A stretch of 64,000 bases of DNA. It comes from Erpobdella octoculata (lineage: Eukaryota > Annelida > Clitellata > Hirudinida > Erpobdellidae). Below are positions 1-11,168 of this stretch, piece after piece. The notes under the pieces were generated by a model that searched no databases, had not been told where the DNA came from, and was given only the letters and a program-made list of their open reading frames with translations. Numbering within the stretch: the first letter of the stretch is position 1; each line of letters opens with the position of its first letter. Location: the NCBI GenBank assembly GCA_963978895.1, contig OZ022246.1, positions 22,588,758 to 22,652,757 on the forward strand, read 5' to 3'. A program made the position numbers and the translations under genes.

Positions 1-1780
1 ACACATGAAGTGTTAAAATAAAATAAGAGTCATGTAATAGCAAAACAAGATTTTATACAATTAAAAAATCTTACATTTATTCAAATTATTCAACTGAGTT
101 TTGTGTTTGCATACATCAAATTTATGACACGATCAAGTTTTACTTCTTCACTAGAAAACATTTGTATATTTATTTTAAAGCAAAAACTTGGCTACTTCAC
201 AACAAAACTTGAACAAGAAAGAGACACAGGTGCATCTACATGGGGTGTTGCTAGGTAGCACAACAGTAGAAATGCAAACACTCACACAAGAAACAGTTGT
301 TTTCTACGCTGCAAAAAATATTCCAGATAGTTTGACATGAAAAAATAACAAGTACAAGGAAAAACAAGTTTTTTAGCACAAACTTTTTTTTAATTTAATG
401 ATGTATCGTCATCTAATAGCTAGTCAAAAAGCTGGTTAAATTTACTTTTAAAATTTGCATGCAGAGAAAGACACACACATACACACACACAAACAGAGAT
501 TGTAACCTAAATAAAAGTTTGTAAAAATAATAAATTTAACCCGTTCATCTAACTATGATTATTTGTACAAAAAGTTTTTATACATGTTTATAGAGTTTAT
601 TGAACACAAATTGAACATAAATAATTAAACACAAACAATTATAGTGTAAGAAAGTGAACCATTAAACGTCTAAAAAAATGTTTTTTTGCGTTTTAAACTG
701 CCCAAATATGAAATTAAAAATACACTTTAAATTAGATCGCTATTTTTTAGAAGAAAGAATAAAAATCAGCTGTTGAACAAATGAGCATTGTTAATTGTAT
801 TCTTCTTTTAACAAAGATAGTGTTTTTATTAGAGACGCGACGGATTTGATGGCCGCATTTACAGGTCTTTCTACATTAAAAAATGTAGTACAAATTGAAG
901 AAAAAAAGTTATTGAAATAAATTAATTTCAGGCAAATATGTTAATTTTGTCTCTTATGAACTGATGGAACAATCAAGACAAACCAAATTATAGCCTGTGA
1001 ACATGAATTTTGCGCTATATACACGGAATGATGTGCGCTTATATACTTATATTTAATTGTACTAAGAACGTATATAGCGTATCACACAGTTTATTTACAA
1101 AACAATTAAATTTAAAATTTTTGTATATTTGAACTATTTAACTATTTGTTTGTTGTTATTTTGTGGTGCTCAAAATGCGGTCGAACCGTAAAAATGAGTA
1201 TTTTTGTCTAGTATATGTGAAATATTAATTAAAATCCGGCATCGGTCCCGGTCCCGACCGGTTTTTGCATTTTAAATCCGGCAACACCGCTTCCGGCAGG
1301 ATTTTAAAAACCCGAATCCCGTGAATTAATCTTAGTTTTTACAGATATTATTGATTTTGGATTTGTGGAATATTTTTGAAGACCTTATTATTTTATGAAA
1401 AACAATTTGGTGGTTGTGGAAAAAAATTCTGGAAAAAATTGTTTAATGTTTGTATGTTGTAGTTATGGATGTTAGAAGATTTCGTGAAAAAAATTTCAAA
1501 TGAGCCTGGTAATACGTTTTTTATATTTATACAAGTTTATGTCAAGTTTATTTGATAAATGTTTACTTTCAATTAAAATTAATTAAAATTTGTTTGGGTA
1601 TACAAATATCCAAACACTCAGAAATATTTGACTATAATTAATCATATTTCCTATTCAAATTTACTTGTATTTGAATTTATGCGGTACAAACGGAATATTT
1701 CATTTGATAGTAAACGATAATTTATTTTCTCTATAAAAGAAACTACTACATGAATATTTCATGAATCCTTTGTATTTCAG
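1..1780. other. AT-rich non-coding region
   Basis: I see no gene in this stretch. It is AT-rich with short poly-A and poly-T runs. One dispersed repeat copy (349-526) is listed separately. A small GC-richer patch around 1235-1320 with repeated CCGG/CGGTCCCGG words looks like the eroded end of a DNA transposon; a similar patch occurs near 29890-29970. Confidence 0.6.
349..526 (+). repeat. Dispersed repeat family D1, copy 1
   Basis: This copy shares long, nearly identical stretches with 18265-18507 (same orientation) and 34493-34777 (inverted). All three have the order: ACAAGTA...AAAAAC start, TAGTCAAAAAGCTGG, an ACACAC-rich stretch, AGATTGTAACCTAAATAAAAG end. Copy 1 lacks an internal segment of about 70 bp present in the others. 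No coding sequence is seen. It is probably a short non-autonomous transposon; the class is not recognised. Confidence 0.7.
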
Positions 1781-1827
1781 CCTACCTCCTTTTGAGCAAT
1801 GAGTATTTGTTTTTAGTTTTCAGAGAA

Positions 1828-1923
1828 ATGTTTGACAATACAGGAGGACGTGCAGCCATTTTTACGACGGCTGAAGTTTTGCGCGAAATATTAAAAAGTG
1901 ACCCTGATGTTTCTGACGATTGA
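1828..1923 (+). pseudogene. Short coding-like fragment, possible transposase N-terminus relic
   Basis: A 31-codon frame begins MFDNTGGRAAIFTTAEVL and ends in an acidic SDPDVSDD run before a stop. It is preceded by an acceptor-like TTTTCAG. The following bases keep an acidic flavour in broken frames. An acidic start of this kind is seen in piggyBac-type transposases, but the catalytic core is absent and the match is only by flavour. It could equally be chance or a fragment of a host exon. Confidence 0.25.
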
Positions 1924-2265
1924 ACTTTCTGACGTTGTTGATGACGATTGTGTTCTTCCATTTATTAAAATTAATTTTTAGAACGACGATCACGTGTCAG
2001 AAAAATCTTCAGATACGTGAGATGAGCAGCATCATGTGACAAGTTTTCTCGTTCTCAGTATGGTAAAAACAGCTTGGTGGAGGCTGCCTTGAAGCATATA
2101 CTTTTCCACCAAGGCAGAAGGAAGCAAGTCGCCAAAAAATGATTTCGTAATAAACGTAAAACTAATCTAGGTTTTACTAGTAGTGCAGGGACATAATTCT
2201 TTTTACCATGGGTTTATACACAGAAACCATGCCGAGTAAAACCATGTGTAACTTTATTTTCTAAG

Positions 2266-2760
2266 TAGTGTCTAAATACTAATTTTTATATCTGTAGTAT
2301 TTTCAGTTTCAGAGTAACAGTTATTCGAAGAAAAATATAACATTATTTTCCACGCCACATTGAAAGTCCTGGAAACCATATTTTCAAAAATTATTAAAAC
2401 ATGTATTTTGTTATTTTGTAGAAACAATCTCTGTACTAGATTGCAAAACTTTCAAATTTGTATTAATGGTGTTCTTAATCAAATAATTCTTTTTTCCACC
2501 CCACATTTGAGTACCTAGAAACCAAATTATCAAAAATTGGTGAAACACGTATATCTTTATTTTGTGAGTAGATACTACATATTAATTTTTACATATGTAG
2601 CACTTACAGTTTTAGAGTAGCAGCTATTTTAAAAAACAAATAGCCATATTTTCCATCTCACATTTGAAGTCCTGGAAATCAAATTTTCAAAAAATAGTGA
2701 AACACTTATCTTTTTCTTTTTTAAGAAGAATCTAGAAACCAAATTTCAAAACCTTTTTAT
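2266..2760 (+). repeat. Degenerate tandem duplication, period about 304 bp
   Basis: The block containing TAATTTTTATATCTGTAG and the following TTTTCCACGCCACATTGAAA segment recurs about 304 bp downstream. A half-copy of the second segment lies in between (near 2491). The three 'CACATT...GTCCTGGAAACC' segments start near 2347, 2491 and 2650. No open frame is shared between copies. Confidence 0.65.
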
Positions 2761-2955
2761 TTTTGGTTTTCAAAATCGTTGTTTTATAAAAAAGTTTGTT
2801 TTACTATTTCATCCCTTCAGAAGCAAAATTTTCAAAAACCCTTGGTTAGTGGGTACTTACGCCATAAAAGTAACATAAGTTCTAAATTTCACTTCCCTAG
2901 AATGAGGCGTTTTAGCTTGGCGTTGATTATCAGTCAGGACATGTTTTTTTATATA

Positions 2956-3406
2956 TATATACTAGCTGACACAGCAAACGTTGTTTTGCCTAATAAGTTA
3001 TTTTAGTTTTCTTATTAAAAGTTTTATGTACAAAATTATGACAATTTAAAAAATTCAATATCAATCCTTCCCCGCTTGCTCTCTCGTTCCAGCTTGCTCT
3101 CTCGTTCCAGCTTGTTCTTCAGTTCCCGCTTGCTCTCCCGCTCGCGCTTGCTCTCCGTTCCCGCTTGCTAAGGTAGAATAAAGGGAGATATATATATAAA
3201 TATATATATATGGTTATTTTTGAGTCTGTCTGTTTGTAAGTTTGTCCTATATAATATATATATATATATAAACTCCTCCGAAACGGCTGAACCGATATTT
3301 ATGAAATTTTTTGTGTACCTATCCTCAGACATACCAAACGTAAAAAAAATTTCATAAAGATCGGATAAGCCGTTTCGGAGGAGTTTGGACACAAACACCG
3401 TCACGA

Positions 3407-3425
<19 letters not shown>
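2956..3425 (-). mobile_element. Helitron/mini-me-like non-autonomous element (inverted)
   Basis: The plus strand reads ACTAGCTGACACAGCAAACG at the left, so the minus-strand end is ...CAGCTAGT, compatible with a Helitron CTAG|T terminus. Inside are a degenerate minisatellite of CGCTTGCTCTCCCGTTC type (3066-3172) and, at the right, an inverted pair: ACTCCTCCGAAACGGCT near 3271 and its reverse complement near 3368. A TA array lies beyond. A related element sits at 15067-15606. The class assignment is inference from the ends and the microsatellite association. Confidence 0.5.
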
Positions 3426-3447
<22 letters not shown>

Positions 3448-3526
3448 AATCTATATATATATATATAGATTATACATTTATATATATATATATATAGATT
3501 ATACATGTATATATATACATGTATAA

Positions 3527-3612
<86 letters not shown>

Positions 3613-3646
3613 TAGATTATACATGTATATATATACATGTATAATC

Positions 3647-3738
<92 letters not shown>

Positions 3739-3768
3739 GATTATACATGTATATATATACATGTATAA

Positions 3769-3840
<72 letters not shown>
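3410..3840. repeat. (TA)n block with three perfect 36-bp palindromes
   Basis: This is an almost pure TA array interrupted by the same self-complementary unit at 3495-3530, 3613-3648 and 3737-3772. Each unit reads TAGATTATACATGTAT, then TATA, then the mirror complement. Half-units occur near 3440-3480. The open frames here, giving (IY)n proteins, are artefacts of the repeat. Confidence 0.9.
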
Positions 3841-3841
<1 letters not shown>

Positions 3842-3916
3842 CCTATTTAGTCAGTTCACAAACTCACACCAAAGTTTAAATTAAAATCAAAGTTAAAGTT
3901 TTAAGTGCTTTGGAAA

Positions 3917-5434
3917 ATGAATCATGTAAATGGAAAAACGTTAAAAAATAATGTTATTCCACTTACAAGTGATGACACCGCTGGAAAATTAAAATTCCAC
4001 AACATCTTGGGAGTTACTAGTTGCTACAAACGACCTAGACGTTTTTCCGATCTCACGCTGCCTTGTGGCATTCAAGAGCGAGAATCAAAGAGACGTAAAA
4101 TTGGAGATAAAACTCTAATGGTTATTTGTCAAGCTAAAAAAGGAACAAAAAGAAGTCATGTGGATGATGACTCAGATGATGATTCAGATCGGGAAATGCA
4201 GAGTGACAGTGATGATGAAGAATACGTCGATACTGAGGAGCAAAGAAAGAGAATAAGAATAGTTGAATTCGAGAAAACCTCGGCATTGCAACTCAGGTCT
4301 TGTTTGAAACGATCGAATGTTAAAAAAGTAGAAGACAAGAAATATGTTGAAATCAGTCCAAAATCTGCCGCAAAAAATAAAAAAGTGGTTCGGTTTTCTC
4401 AAGAAGTTCAAGTTCATTACGATAAAATTCAGAAGAACTGTAACGTTGAAGTTTCGGATTTTGAAGCTTATTATAAAAGTGTAAGTGATGACTCGGATTT
4501 TGAAGCTTATTATAAAAGTGTAAGTGATGATTTGCGTCTGGATTTTAGTTACTGGGATTCTAGAAGTGCAGAAGAAACTGATAATTGTTTAATGGAAAAT
4601 CCTGCAAGCAACCCTGCTCTTGTATTGAAGACGGATGTTTCGCTTATAAATTCATTTGAAAGAGAATTCTGGAATAAGCTGAGTTTAAGTAATGATGACG
4701 ATGACGATGATGTTAAGCAACTTGGCGATAACGACAATGATATGGTAGAAAGCACAATGCAATTTCACCAAAAACAAGAATTTAGTACAAATGATGTTAT
4801 TATGAGTGAACGGGTGAAAAACTTGAGCACAATGCTGGATGACATATGTAAGGTGCATCTCAGCAGCCAAAGTTTTGAAACACCCAAAGAAGACCTTCGT
4901 GAACTTGATATTGATAACTACGACGTTGACTTTCATGACAATTCCTCCAGAAATGACGAGGACGAATTTATTATTGTAATTGGCGATGCTAAAACATCAG
5001 GCAAAAAACAAAGCAATCAGGAATTGAAACTCAGAAAAACAGTCGAAACCAGAAGAACAGTCGAAGCGCTGGTACAACTAACCGATCCCGACGATCGAAC
5101 TGCATCTATTCGTGACAGCGCTGAACTGTTTGAAACATTCAAGAAAAAAAGCAAACCTTTAGTCTGCAGAAATCATACAAAGAAAAAGCTTGACGAAGAT
5201 GATGATGCCGAAGCTGATCCGGAAGATGATTGTTATTCAGTTGTGCCGCCTCGTCGGTTGAAAGTATCGAAATCTCCGGCAGTTTTCTGCCAGAGCATGA
5301 GAAACAGCGAAAACAATGAATACAAAATGGATCTTTCTGAAAATCTGGACGATGATGATAATGATGATCATTGCAGCGATGATGATGATGATGAAGAAGA
5401 AGATTTTGGTGATTATTATTGCAGTGATTACTGA
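3917..5434 (+). CDS. Acidic protein with PP1-docking-type motif, PPP1R15/GADD34-like candidate
   Basis: This intronless frame encodes 505 residues. The frame extends four codons further upstream, but the first ATG is at 3917 (MNHVNGKTLK). Near residues 150-165 it has KKVVRFSQEVQVHY, which fits the RVxF-type PP1-docking motif (KVxF) followed by a hydrophobic/His stretch, as in PPP1R15 (GADD34/CReP) eIF2-alpha phosphatase subunits. An SCLKRS segment precedes it. I do not see the downstream WEQ..RDR.RF signature expected of PPP1R15, so it may be another PP1 regulator. Acidic Asp-rich runs occur near residues 90-105, 258-265 and at the C-terminus. A 13-residue unit (SDFEAYYKSVSDD) is duplicated in tandem at about residues 181-206. 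It is plus strand, opposite to the lectin cluster. The lack of introns beside a repeat block could mean a retrocopy or a stress-type single-exon gene. A polyA signal follows at 5686. Confidence 0.7.
   Translation: MNHVNGKTLKNNVIPLTSDDTAGKLKFHNILGVTSCYKRPRRFSDLTLPCGIQERESKRRKIGDKTLMVICQAKKGTKRSHVDDDSDDDSDREMQSDSDDEEYVDTEEQRKRIRIVEFEKTSALQLRSCLKRSNVKKVEDKKYVEISPKSAAKNKKVVRFSQEVQVHYDKIQKNCNVEVSDFEAYYKSVSDDSDFEAYYKSVSDDLRLDFSYWDSRSAEETDNCLMENPASNPALVLKTDVSLINSFEREFWNKLSLSNDDDDDDVKQLGDNDNDMVESTMQFHQKQEFSTNDVIMSERVKNLSTMLDDICKVHLSSQSFETPKEDLRELDIDNYDVDFHDNSSRNDEDEFIIVIGDAKTSGKKQSNQELKLRKTVETRRTVEALVQLTDPDDRTASIRDSAELFETFKKKSKPLVCRNHTKKKLDEDDDAEADPEDDCYSVVPPRRLKVSKSPAVFCQSMRNSENNEYKMDLSENLDDDDNDDHCSDDDDDEEEDFGDYYCSDY
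4456..4533 (+). repeat. In-frame 39-bp tandem duplication
   Basis: A 39-nt unit encoding SDFEAYYKSVSDD occurs twice in direct succession, with only silent or no changes. This indicates a recent in-frame expansion inside the acidic PP1-type protein, just downstream of its docking motif. Confidence 0.9.
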
Positions 5435-5449
5435 TTATGTTGAGAGAGT

Positions 5450-6980
5450 AATGACTTCAGTTATGATGATGATGATGATGATGTTGATGATAATGATACC
5501 AAACATAATGTCGCAATGGAAATGGACCGAGCTTGTTTTAAGCCTCATAAAGATTAGTAGGAGAGCTTCACTATTTCTACAAACAGGTCACGCATTTGAA
5601 TTATTTCTATAATTTTAAGAAATTTAGTTTTATAGGTACGTTTTAATTAATTCCTGTAATACAACTAATACAGATTATAACTTGAAATAAATAAAACAAC
5701 GTCAAATCAACATCATCTCGTCAGTATCAATATTATAAGATTTAACTTCATTGTTTCAATACACGCAGTGCAGAAGACTATACAACCTACATATTTTAAA
5801 ACAGGTCCAAAATTAAAAAGATTGAGCGTAACGGTTATTTTAGATTCAAGAATTTTAGTTCGTCTACTCATATAAAGAGGCAAATAAAAACATTTTTATT
5901 AAATTTATTTTTTGACTTATATATATAATATAAATTTACTAGTGATAGCCCGTCAAAAATGACGGATTTGTTTAAATCTAATTAAATATTATTTTACGCA
6001 TATATATATACATACATACATACATAAAAAACTATGCATGTAGAATAATTGGCTAATTCACAAATATTTGCAATTCGTTTATTCAGTTAAGGATTTCTTT
6101 GATAACAATGTTTTTTGTAAAAATTCTTGAGTTTTTCAATAAATCTCCTTGATATAAGGTATCGAATAAAAAGCGAGCAAACAAGAAACAAATTATGAAA
6201 TATCTGTAATCGTTCTTTGAATAAAAAATTAGTTAAGCAGTTTTTGACTAAAAATCTGAAATCAGGCTGTAAATAATTCTGTTTGCAATGAATGGAAAAA
6301 CTCGCATTCAGCAGCATACAATAACAAAACGCCTAATTTGTTCCTCTTAAAAATATTTTAGATAAAATATTTCCAAATATATTGCAAAATTCAGTTCAAG
6401 ATATATAGTAATTTTAATATTTTTCAACTAAAAGAATCAAAGCAGAACATTTCAAAAGTTCAAGAAAACTAAAATCATTCAACCTCAGTCGAGAACATAA
6501 AACGAAGACAAAAAAAATCTTTAATAAATTTGTTAGAATGTTTGTAAAATTTTGGAGTGAAGCAATAGTGTACAGTATAGCCAAATTCATCAAGTCAATA
6601 ATTAACACGTAGCAAATAAAAAAAATGAAAACAAAATGAGAAAAGACAGAAAAAGAATGTAAGGAGTTTAGTAGTTGATAAAAAATAAATATTATAGAGA
6701 AGCTCAGTCATCAAACATGCTGTTATTTTATTTATTTTATTGTTAATAAAAAAGAAAAAACGTTTAACAGTTCATTTAAATATTTAAAAATAAAAAATTA
6801 AGTAAAACAATGTGGGAGATGGGCTACCAAAATGAATTTTTTATGCTTATACATGTTCTCAGTATAAAAAAAATTAAGGTCTAGTTATGTTTTATTTTTG
6901 AATAATAAAAAGAACGTTTTCTTCTGCAAATTGTTTTTGGAGGTCAAAATCACATTCTGCAACATTTCAGAAAAAGATTG
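5450..6980. other. 3' UTR and intergenic AT-rich sequence
   Basis: There is no gene beyond the 3' UTR. At 5938-5990 there is a short segment (AGCCCGTCAAAAATGACGG) that recurs in diverged form at 59253-59310, so it is a dispersed repeat. A short (CATA)n tract follows it. The polyA signal of the first lectin/PAN gene (minus-strand AATAAA) is at 6891-6896. Confidence 0.5.
5686..5695 (+). promoter_or_regulatory. Polyadenylation signal of the 3917-5434 gene
   Basis: Two overlapping AATAAA hexamers (AATAAATAAA) lie about 250 bp after the stop codon, a typical 3' UTR distance. Confidence 0.55.
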
Positions 6981-8281
6981 CTAAATGTAGACTTTCAACC
7001 AAACATTCCAGTTTTGATCATAAACAAGTGCCGATTGATTAACATATGCTGATGGAGCATCGTGGAGGATGCAAGTTTTACTTCTTGAATTTATTTTCTC
7101 AACACTGACAGATCGACATTGAAGAAGAAGAAAGCATTTAATTATACATTCCTGATTACTTCGACATTTTGTTGTAACAATTGTATTATTTGTAAGTTTA
7201 TTGTTTTGTAAAATAGTCCAAATAGTATCTGAAAAAGTTTTTGTTAATTATAAATTACAAATACACATCTTCATTTTTAAGTTAAAAATAGCTATTTTTA
7301 AAACTGCTAGAATTTAAGAAAAATGATGAAAATGGTTATCTTTGTTTTAAAATTTTATTTGATCAATTTTAAGAGTAAAAAATACAATTATGCTTAGTCT
7401 CTGTGTTCTTCACTATTGTTGTTCGCCATTGAAACACAAATCCTATGCACGTATTTGATCTATCTACAACTGCAACTGCAGCTCATTAAAATAATTTTTA
7501 TTGTTTCATTTTTCCTGCCTCAACCTCCATGGTCTGAAGTTATTAGAACATTGCAGATTTATTGGTTGCCGTGCCTTTACTACAGGCTTTTAAACAGTGA
7601 AAAAATTTGATAACCTTGAACTGGAAAAGCTTCAATTTCACAAATAGTAAACCATCCAACTCCATTATAAGGTTGTTGAGCAATAAGATATCTGTAAGCA
7701 GGAATGCCAGTATCACAGTATACTCTGTGACGAACACTTGATTGTGCTGGACTTGGATACTGACCGCACAATTGATAACTGCCTCTGATAATTATGGAAC
7801 CATTTTGAAAATAATTTTGGTTGGTTAATCCAATTATAAAATAATCCATTCTGTTTGCTGAAAACAAAATTTGGTTTCAAGTTAAAAAAAACAAAAATCA
7901 ATCCTAAAGAAAATTTAATTTGACAAAAGTGTTTCACCCAAAACGTCTCTACTCCACAGGTCCACGTAATTGATTAAATATTTATTTTGCATGTCCACGA
8001 GAATCCAGTTTCCTTGAGTTGGCTGATCATTTGTATGTGCGCAACTTCCATGCTCAAAATGTGGATCACGGTTACCGTCAACAGTTAAGTTTGCAACATT
8101 TGCGTAAAACGTACTACTTTGTGTGGCTGGTTTTTTTGATAAAACATTGGTCCTTCCTTGTCCTTAGAAATTGTAATTTATTAAAAATTGTTAATAACTC
8201 ATCCTTAGCTATAATTTGCTAACCTCTTGTCGTAAATAAAGACATAAAAATCCAAAATATTATAGCTGACTGTTTTTCCAT
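6981..8281 (-). CDS. Secreted F-type lectin/PAN protein, locus 1
   Basis: There are four coding exons on the minus strand: 8281-8224 (signal, 58 nt), 8162-7938 (225), 7857-7615 (243), 7228-6981 (248). All junctions are GT-AG and phase 1, giving 257 residues. The signal is MEKQSAIIFWIFMSLF. Lectin half 1 runs from KPATQSS through LTVDGN and CAHTND to ILVDM and WSRD. Half 2 has DYFIIGLTN, a CGQYP turn and FTICEIEAF, the counterpart of the LCEVEV end of F-type lectins (eel fucolectin family). The last exon is a PAN/apple domain with CRSNQECIIKC, QCRSV and KTCILHD cysteines. It is probably an extracellular recognition protein. The Cys-x-His and Arg...Arg positions are kept; the vicinal CC and RxD of classical F-lectins are not. 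It is intact, and is the most downstream copy of the array. Confidence 0.85.
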
Positions 8282-8289
8282 CAAGAACG

Positions 8290-9842
8290 TTACAAATCCT
8301 GGAAAAAATGTTTTTATTAGTTTCGAATAAGTTTTAAATTAAAACAAGTAAACCGTAAAAACCAGATTTTTTAACAAATTTCTGGACTTGCTAGCTTTTT
8401 ATTTAGTGTAAAAAATTTAAAGGTCATTTTTTAAATTTATATATGTAAAAAAAATTTCAGTTGTACTTGATTTGTTTTTGTTTTAAAACATAGATAATTA
8501 ATTTTTATAATTTTTTTTTATAATTTTAAACTTTAATAAAATGCATTGTAATGAAGAGCGAGCTTATATTACATCTCGAATGGATGACGGAAAGATAGTT
8601 AATTTTCACTTTCAAAGTTTGCAAACATTCAAGCAAGCCAGCAAGCAAGTGAGCAAGCAAACAAGCAAAACCGGCGCAAATTTAAAAATAAAAATACTCT
8701 GAAAATAAAAATTTGAAATAAAAAATTAACATGTCAGCCGTAAAAACCAGGTTTCCTCACAAATCTTTTATATTACATTTATATTTGTTGCAAATATTTT
8801 TTTTAATGGAATTTTTGTGAATTTATATATGTAAACATCTATATATTTGTAATTGGTTTGTTTTTGTTTTGAAAACATAGATAATTATTATTTGAAATTA
8901 CGAAATATATGATTTAAAGTGGCTCTTTATTTCTTTTATTTCCGACAAACCTTCAGAGCCAAAATACAAGAATTATCTACACAAGAAAATCTAGAAATTC
9001 AAATAAAATAAAATAAACTAAAGAAAAGAAAAACATAAAATATATTATCATGAGTAAACGGAGTTTTATGAAGCCCCCCCCCCTCCGGTCGGTGTTCAGC
9101 GAAATACAAACCCACAAGAATCAGTGTTCGCTTTGTTTTCAAAATAAAAACGTGACATCATCATCATCCCCATTATTATCGTCATCACCTTCATCATCGT
9201 TATCATCATCATCATTTGAAATATTCATGATCTGGTCTAATACTGAAGGTCAAATTTTAATATCATAAAAAAGTAAACGACAGAAACTAAGCATCTCTTT
9301 TGCATTAACATTGTCTTATACGAAATAATTTGTATTGTCTTCTTTGAGAGAATATGAAGGCAATTGAATGCACGGTATAATTGTTTGTGTGAATAGTTTA
9401 TTGAAAAACTGCATATATTTTATCATTTTTTAGGAAAAAAGTTTATTGATTATTATCCGTATAAAGTTATTTGTGCATAAATTGCTATTGTTCCAGTCAA
9501 TGCATCAAAGGTTAACTCAAGTAAAACTTGGCTTAGTTAAAAAAATTTGACCACATTGCAATCAGGTTAAACTTTATTCGTCTGAATCGGTTATAAAAGT
9601 TTGTGACCTCATATGTCTTAAACGTCGTCTTAGATTTTTACGAAAGCAGTCCCGTCGTAGTATTTATTTTTCCTGTAAATATATAAGACTGAATTTCAAC
9701 AAATCTATCATATGCTATCTAATTACTTATAATATTTACCCAATAATTTGTTTACACCTACAAACACTAAAAGCTGAGTTGGATATTTGTAGACATAATC
9801 TTTGCCAAAATACGTGTGGTGCGGACAAATCATTGTTATTAT
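8290..9842. other. Intergenic region, no gene
   Basis: AT-rich. A repeated GCAAGCAAGTGAGCAAGC stretch is near 8635-8668, and two diverged copies of an ATAGATAATTATT-containing segment occur (about 8380-8540 and 8750-8900). A TCATCATC-rich stretch near 9157-9215 is a degenerate microsatellite. No coding evidence. Confidence 0.5.
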
Positions 9843-9992
9843 ATTTTTTTACGATAGTTTATATTCATTTACACCAGGTGTTTTGAGACTAATGTAGCAG
9901 TATGTAGGAAATACCAAAGCATTTCTTTTTGCGGATAATAAATTGATCCTTTTAACTGTTACCTCCTTTTTATCTAGGCTTAGCACTGTCTC
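9843..9992 (-). mobile_element. Short retroelement family S1, diverged copy
   Basis: The sequence matches the reverse complement of the intact S1 copies at 10292-10474 and 16343-16518: TTTACACCAGGTG, then the ATCCTTTTAACTG segment and TATCTAGGCTT. It is older and diverged, with no clear target duplication. Confidence 0.65.
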
Positions 9993-10036
9993 CTGAAAAC
10001 AATGCAAATAATTACATTTCTTTGTAGTGGTTTTTT

Positions 10037-10200
10037 ATTATAATAGCTTATAGTTTTTACACCAGGTGTTACAAGACTCAAATAGCAATATATAGAAAAC
10101 ACCGAAGTACTGTCCTTTGCTGATCTCAATTGGAACCTTCTCATCTTTTTCTCTTCTTTTATCTAGCCATGGGACTGGCTTGCCTGAACGCAGCGGACTT
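10037..10200 (-). mobile_element. Short retroelement family S1, diverged copy
   Basis: This is a second inverted S1 relic: TTTTTACACCAGGTGTTAC, AAGTACTGTCCT, and the GGGACTGGCTTGC head. It lies about 90 bp left of the plus-strand copy at 10292, so the two form an imperfect inverted pair. Confidence 0.7.
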
Positions 10201-10291
10201 TATTTTTGCTCATTGTAATTTCAAAATGGTCACACCGCTATTGAAAATGCAGTTTAAGCTATATAAGTAGTTTATTATTTAGTTCATCCAA

Positions 10292-10474
10292 ACCTCCGCC
10301 TTGCATTTGCAAGCCAGTCCCAAGCCTGGAGAAAGGAAGAGGGAAAAGTTAAAAAGAACAAATTATGATCCACGACAGGAAGTACTTAGGTGCTTTCTAC
10401 ATACAACCATTTCAGTCTTAAAACACCTGGTGTAAAGGACTATAAACTATTATAAAAAAAAATAATAAAAAAAA
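10292..10474 (+). mobile_element. Short retroelement family S1, full copy with target duplication
   Basis: The element runs from CCTCCGCCTTGC through AAGCCAGTCCCAAGCCTGG and GATCCACGACAGGAAGTACT to an A-rich tail. It is flanked by a perfect 12-bp target duplication TAGTTCATCCAA (10280-10291 and 10475-10486). The A-tail and TSD show retrotransposition. The head resembles 3' tails of LINEs (for example RTE-like), so it is a SINE or a severely 5'-truncated LINE; no tRNA boxes were recognised. Confidence 0.85.
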
Positions 10475-11168
10475 TAGTTCATCCAAGATTTTGCGTCTAC
10501 GAAATCAAAGCTGTCTTTAAAACACAGTAAAAACTGATATAGTAAATCATGAAAGCTGGAAAATGTTAAACAAATTACCAGGGCCGGATTAACCACGTTG
10601 CATATGTTTCAATTGAAACGGGCCTACCAATAATTCTAGAAATTTAGGGGGTCTACTTTGAAATTGACAACTTGACAAAATAAAGAAACAAATACTTGTA
10701 CTTATTAGCATTTCTATAGGCTTGATCATTATGATTTGTTTATGAACTTTGAAATATCCTCTGGAAACCGCTCCGACCCTGTTCACATTGTCACATTCCT
10801 ACTGTTTCCATTTATACTGGCTAAGTCATGCTCCCGTACAGCTCTTATAAAAGAATATGGGCATACATAGTCTCACAGACTCAATACTGCAGCAATTCTA
10901 GTAGTACTTAGTGATAGTACTACTGATGCTGATTCTTCCGATGCATGATAACTACATTGTAATAAGCCAACAGCATTAGAGTTTAGAGGAAAGTGGGCGT
11001 CTCTCTCGTAAGGCTGCTGACTGTATCGAGTTCCGATATGGATAAAGCAATGGCTAGCCTGCATCTGCAAATCATGGCAGTATGACATGGTACATAACAT
11101 CGTGCAGTCGTACAAATTAAGCCAGTTCAAATTCGAACGTCCTAGTTGTAAGATTTTAACTATGGGCC

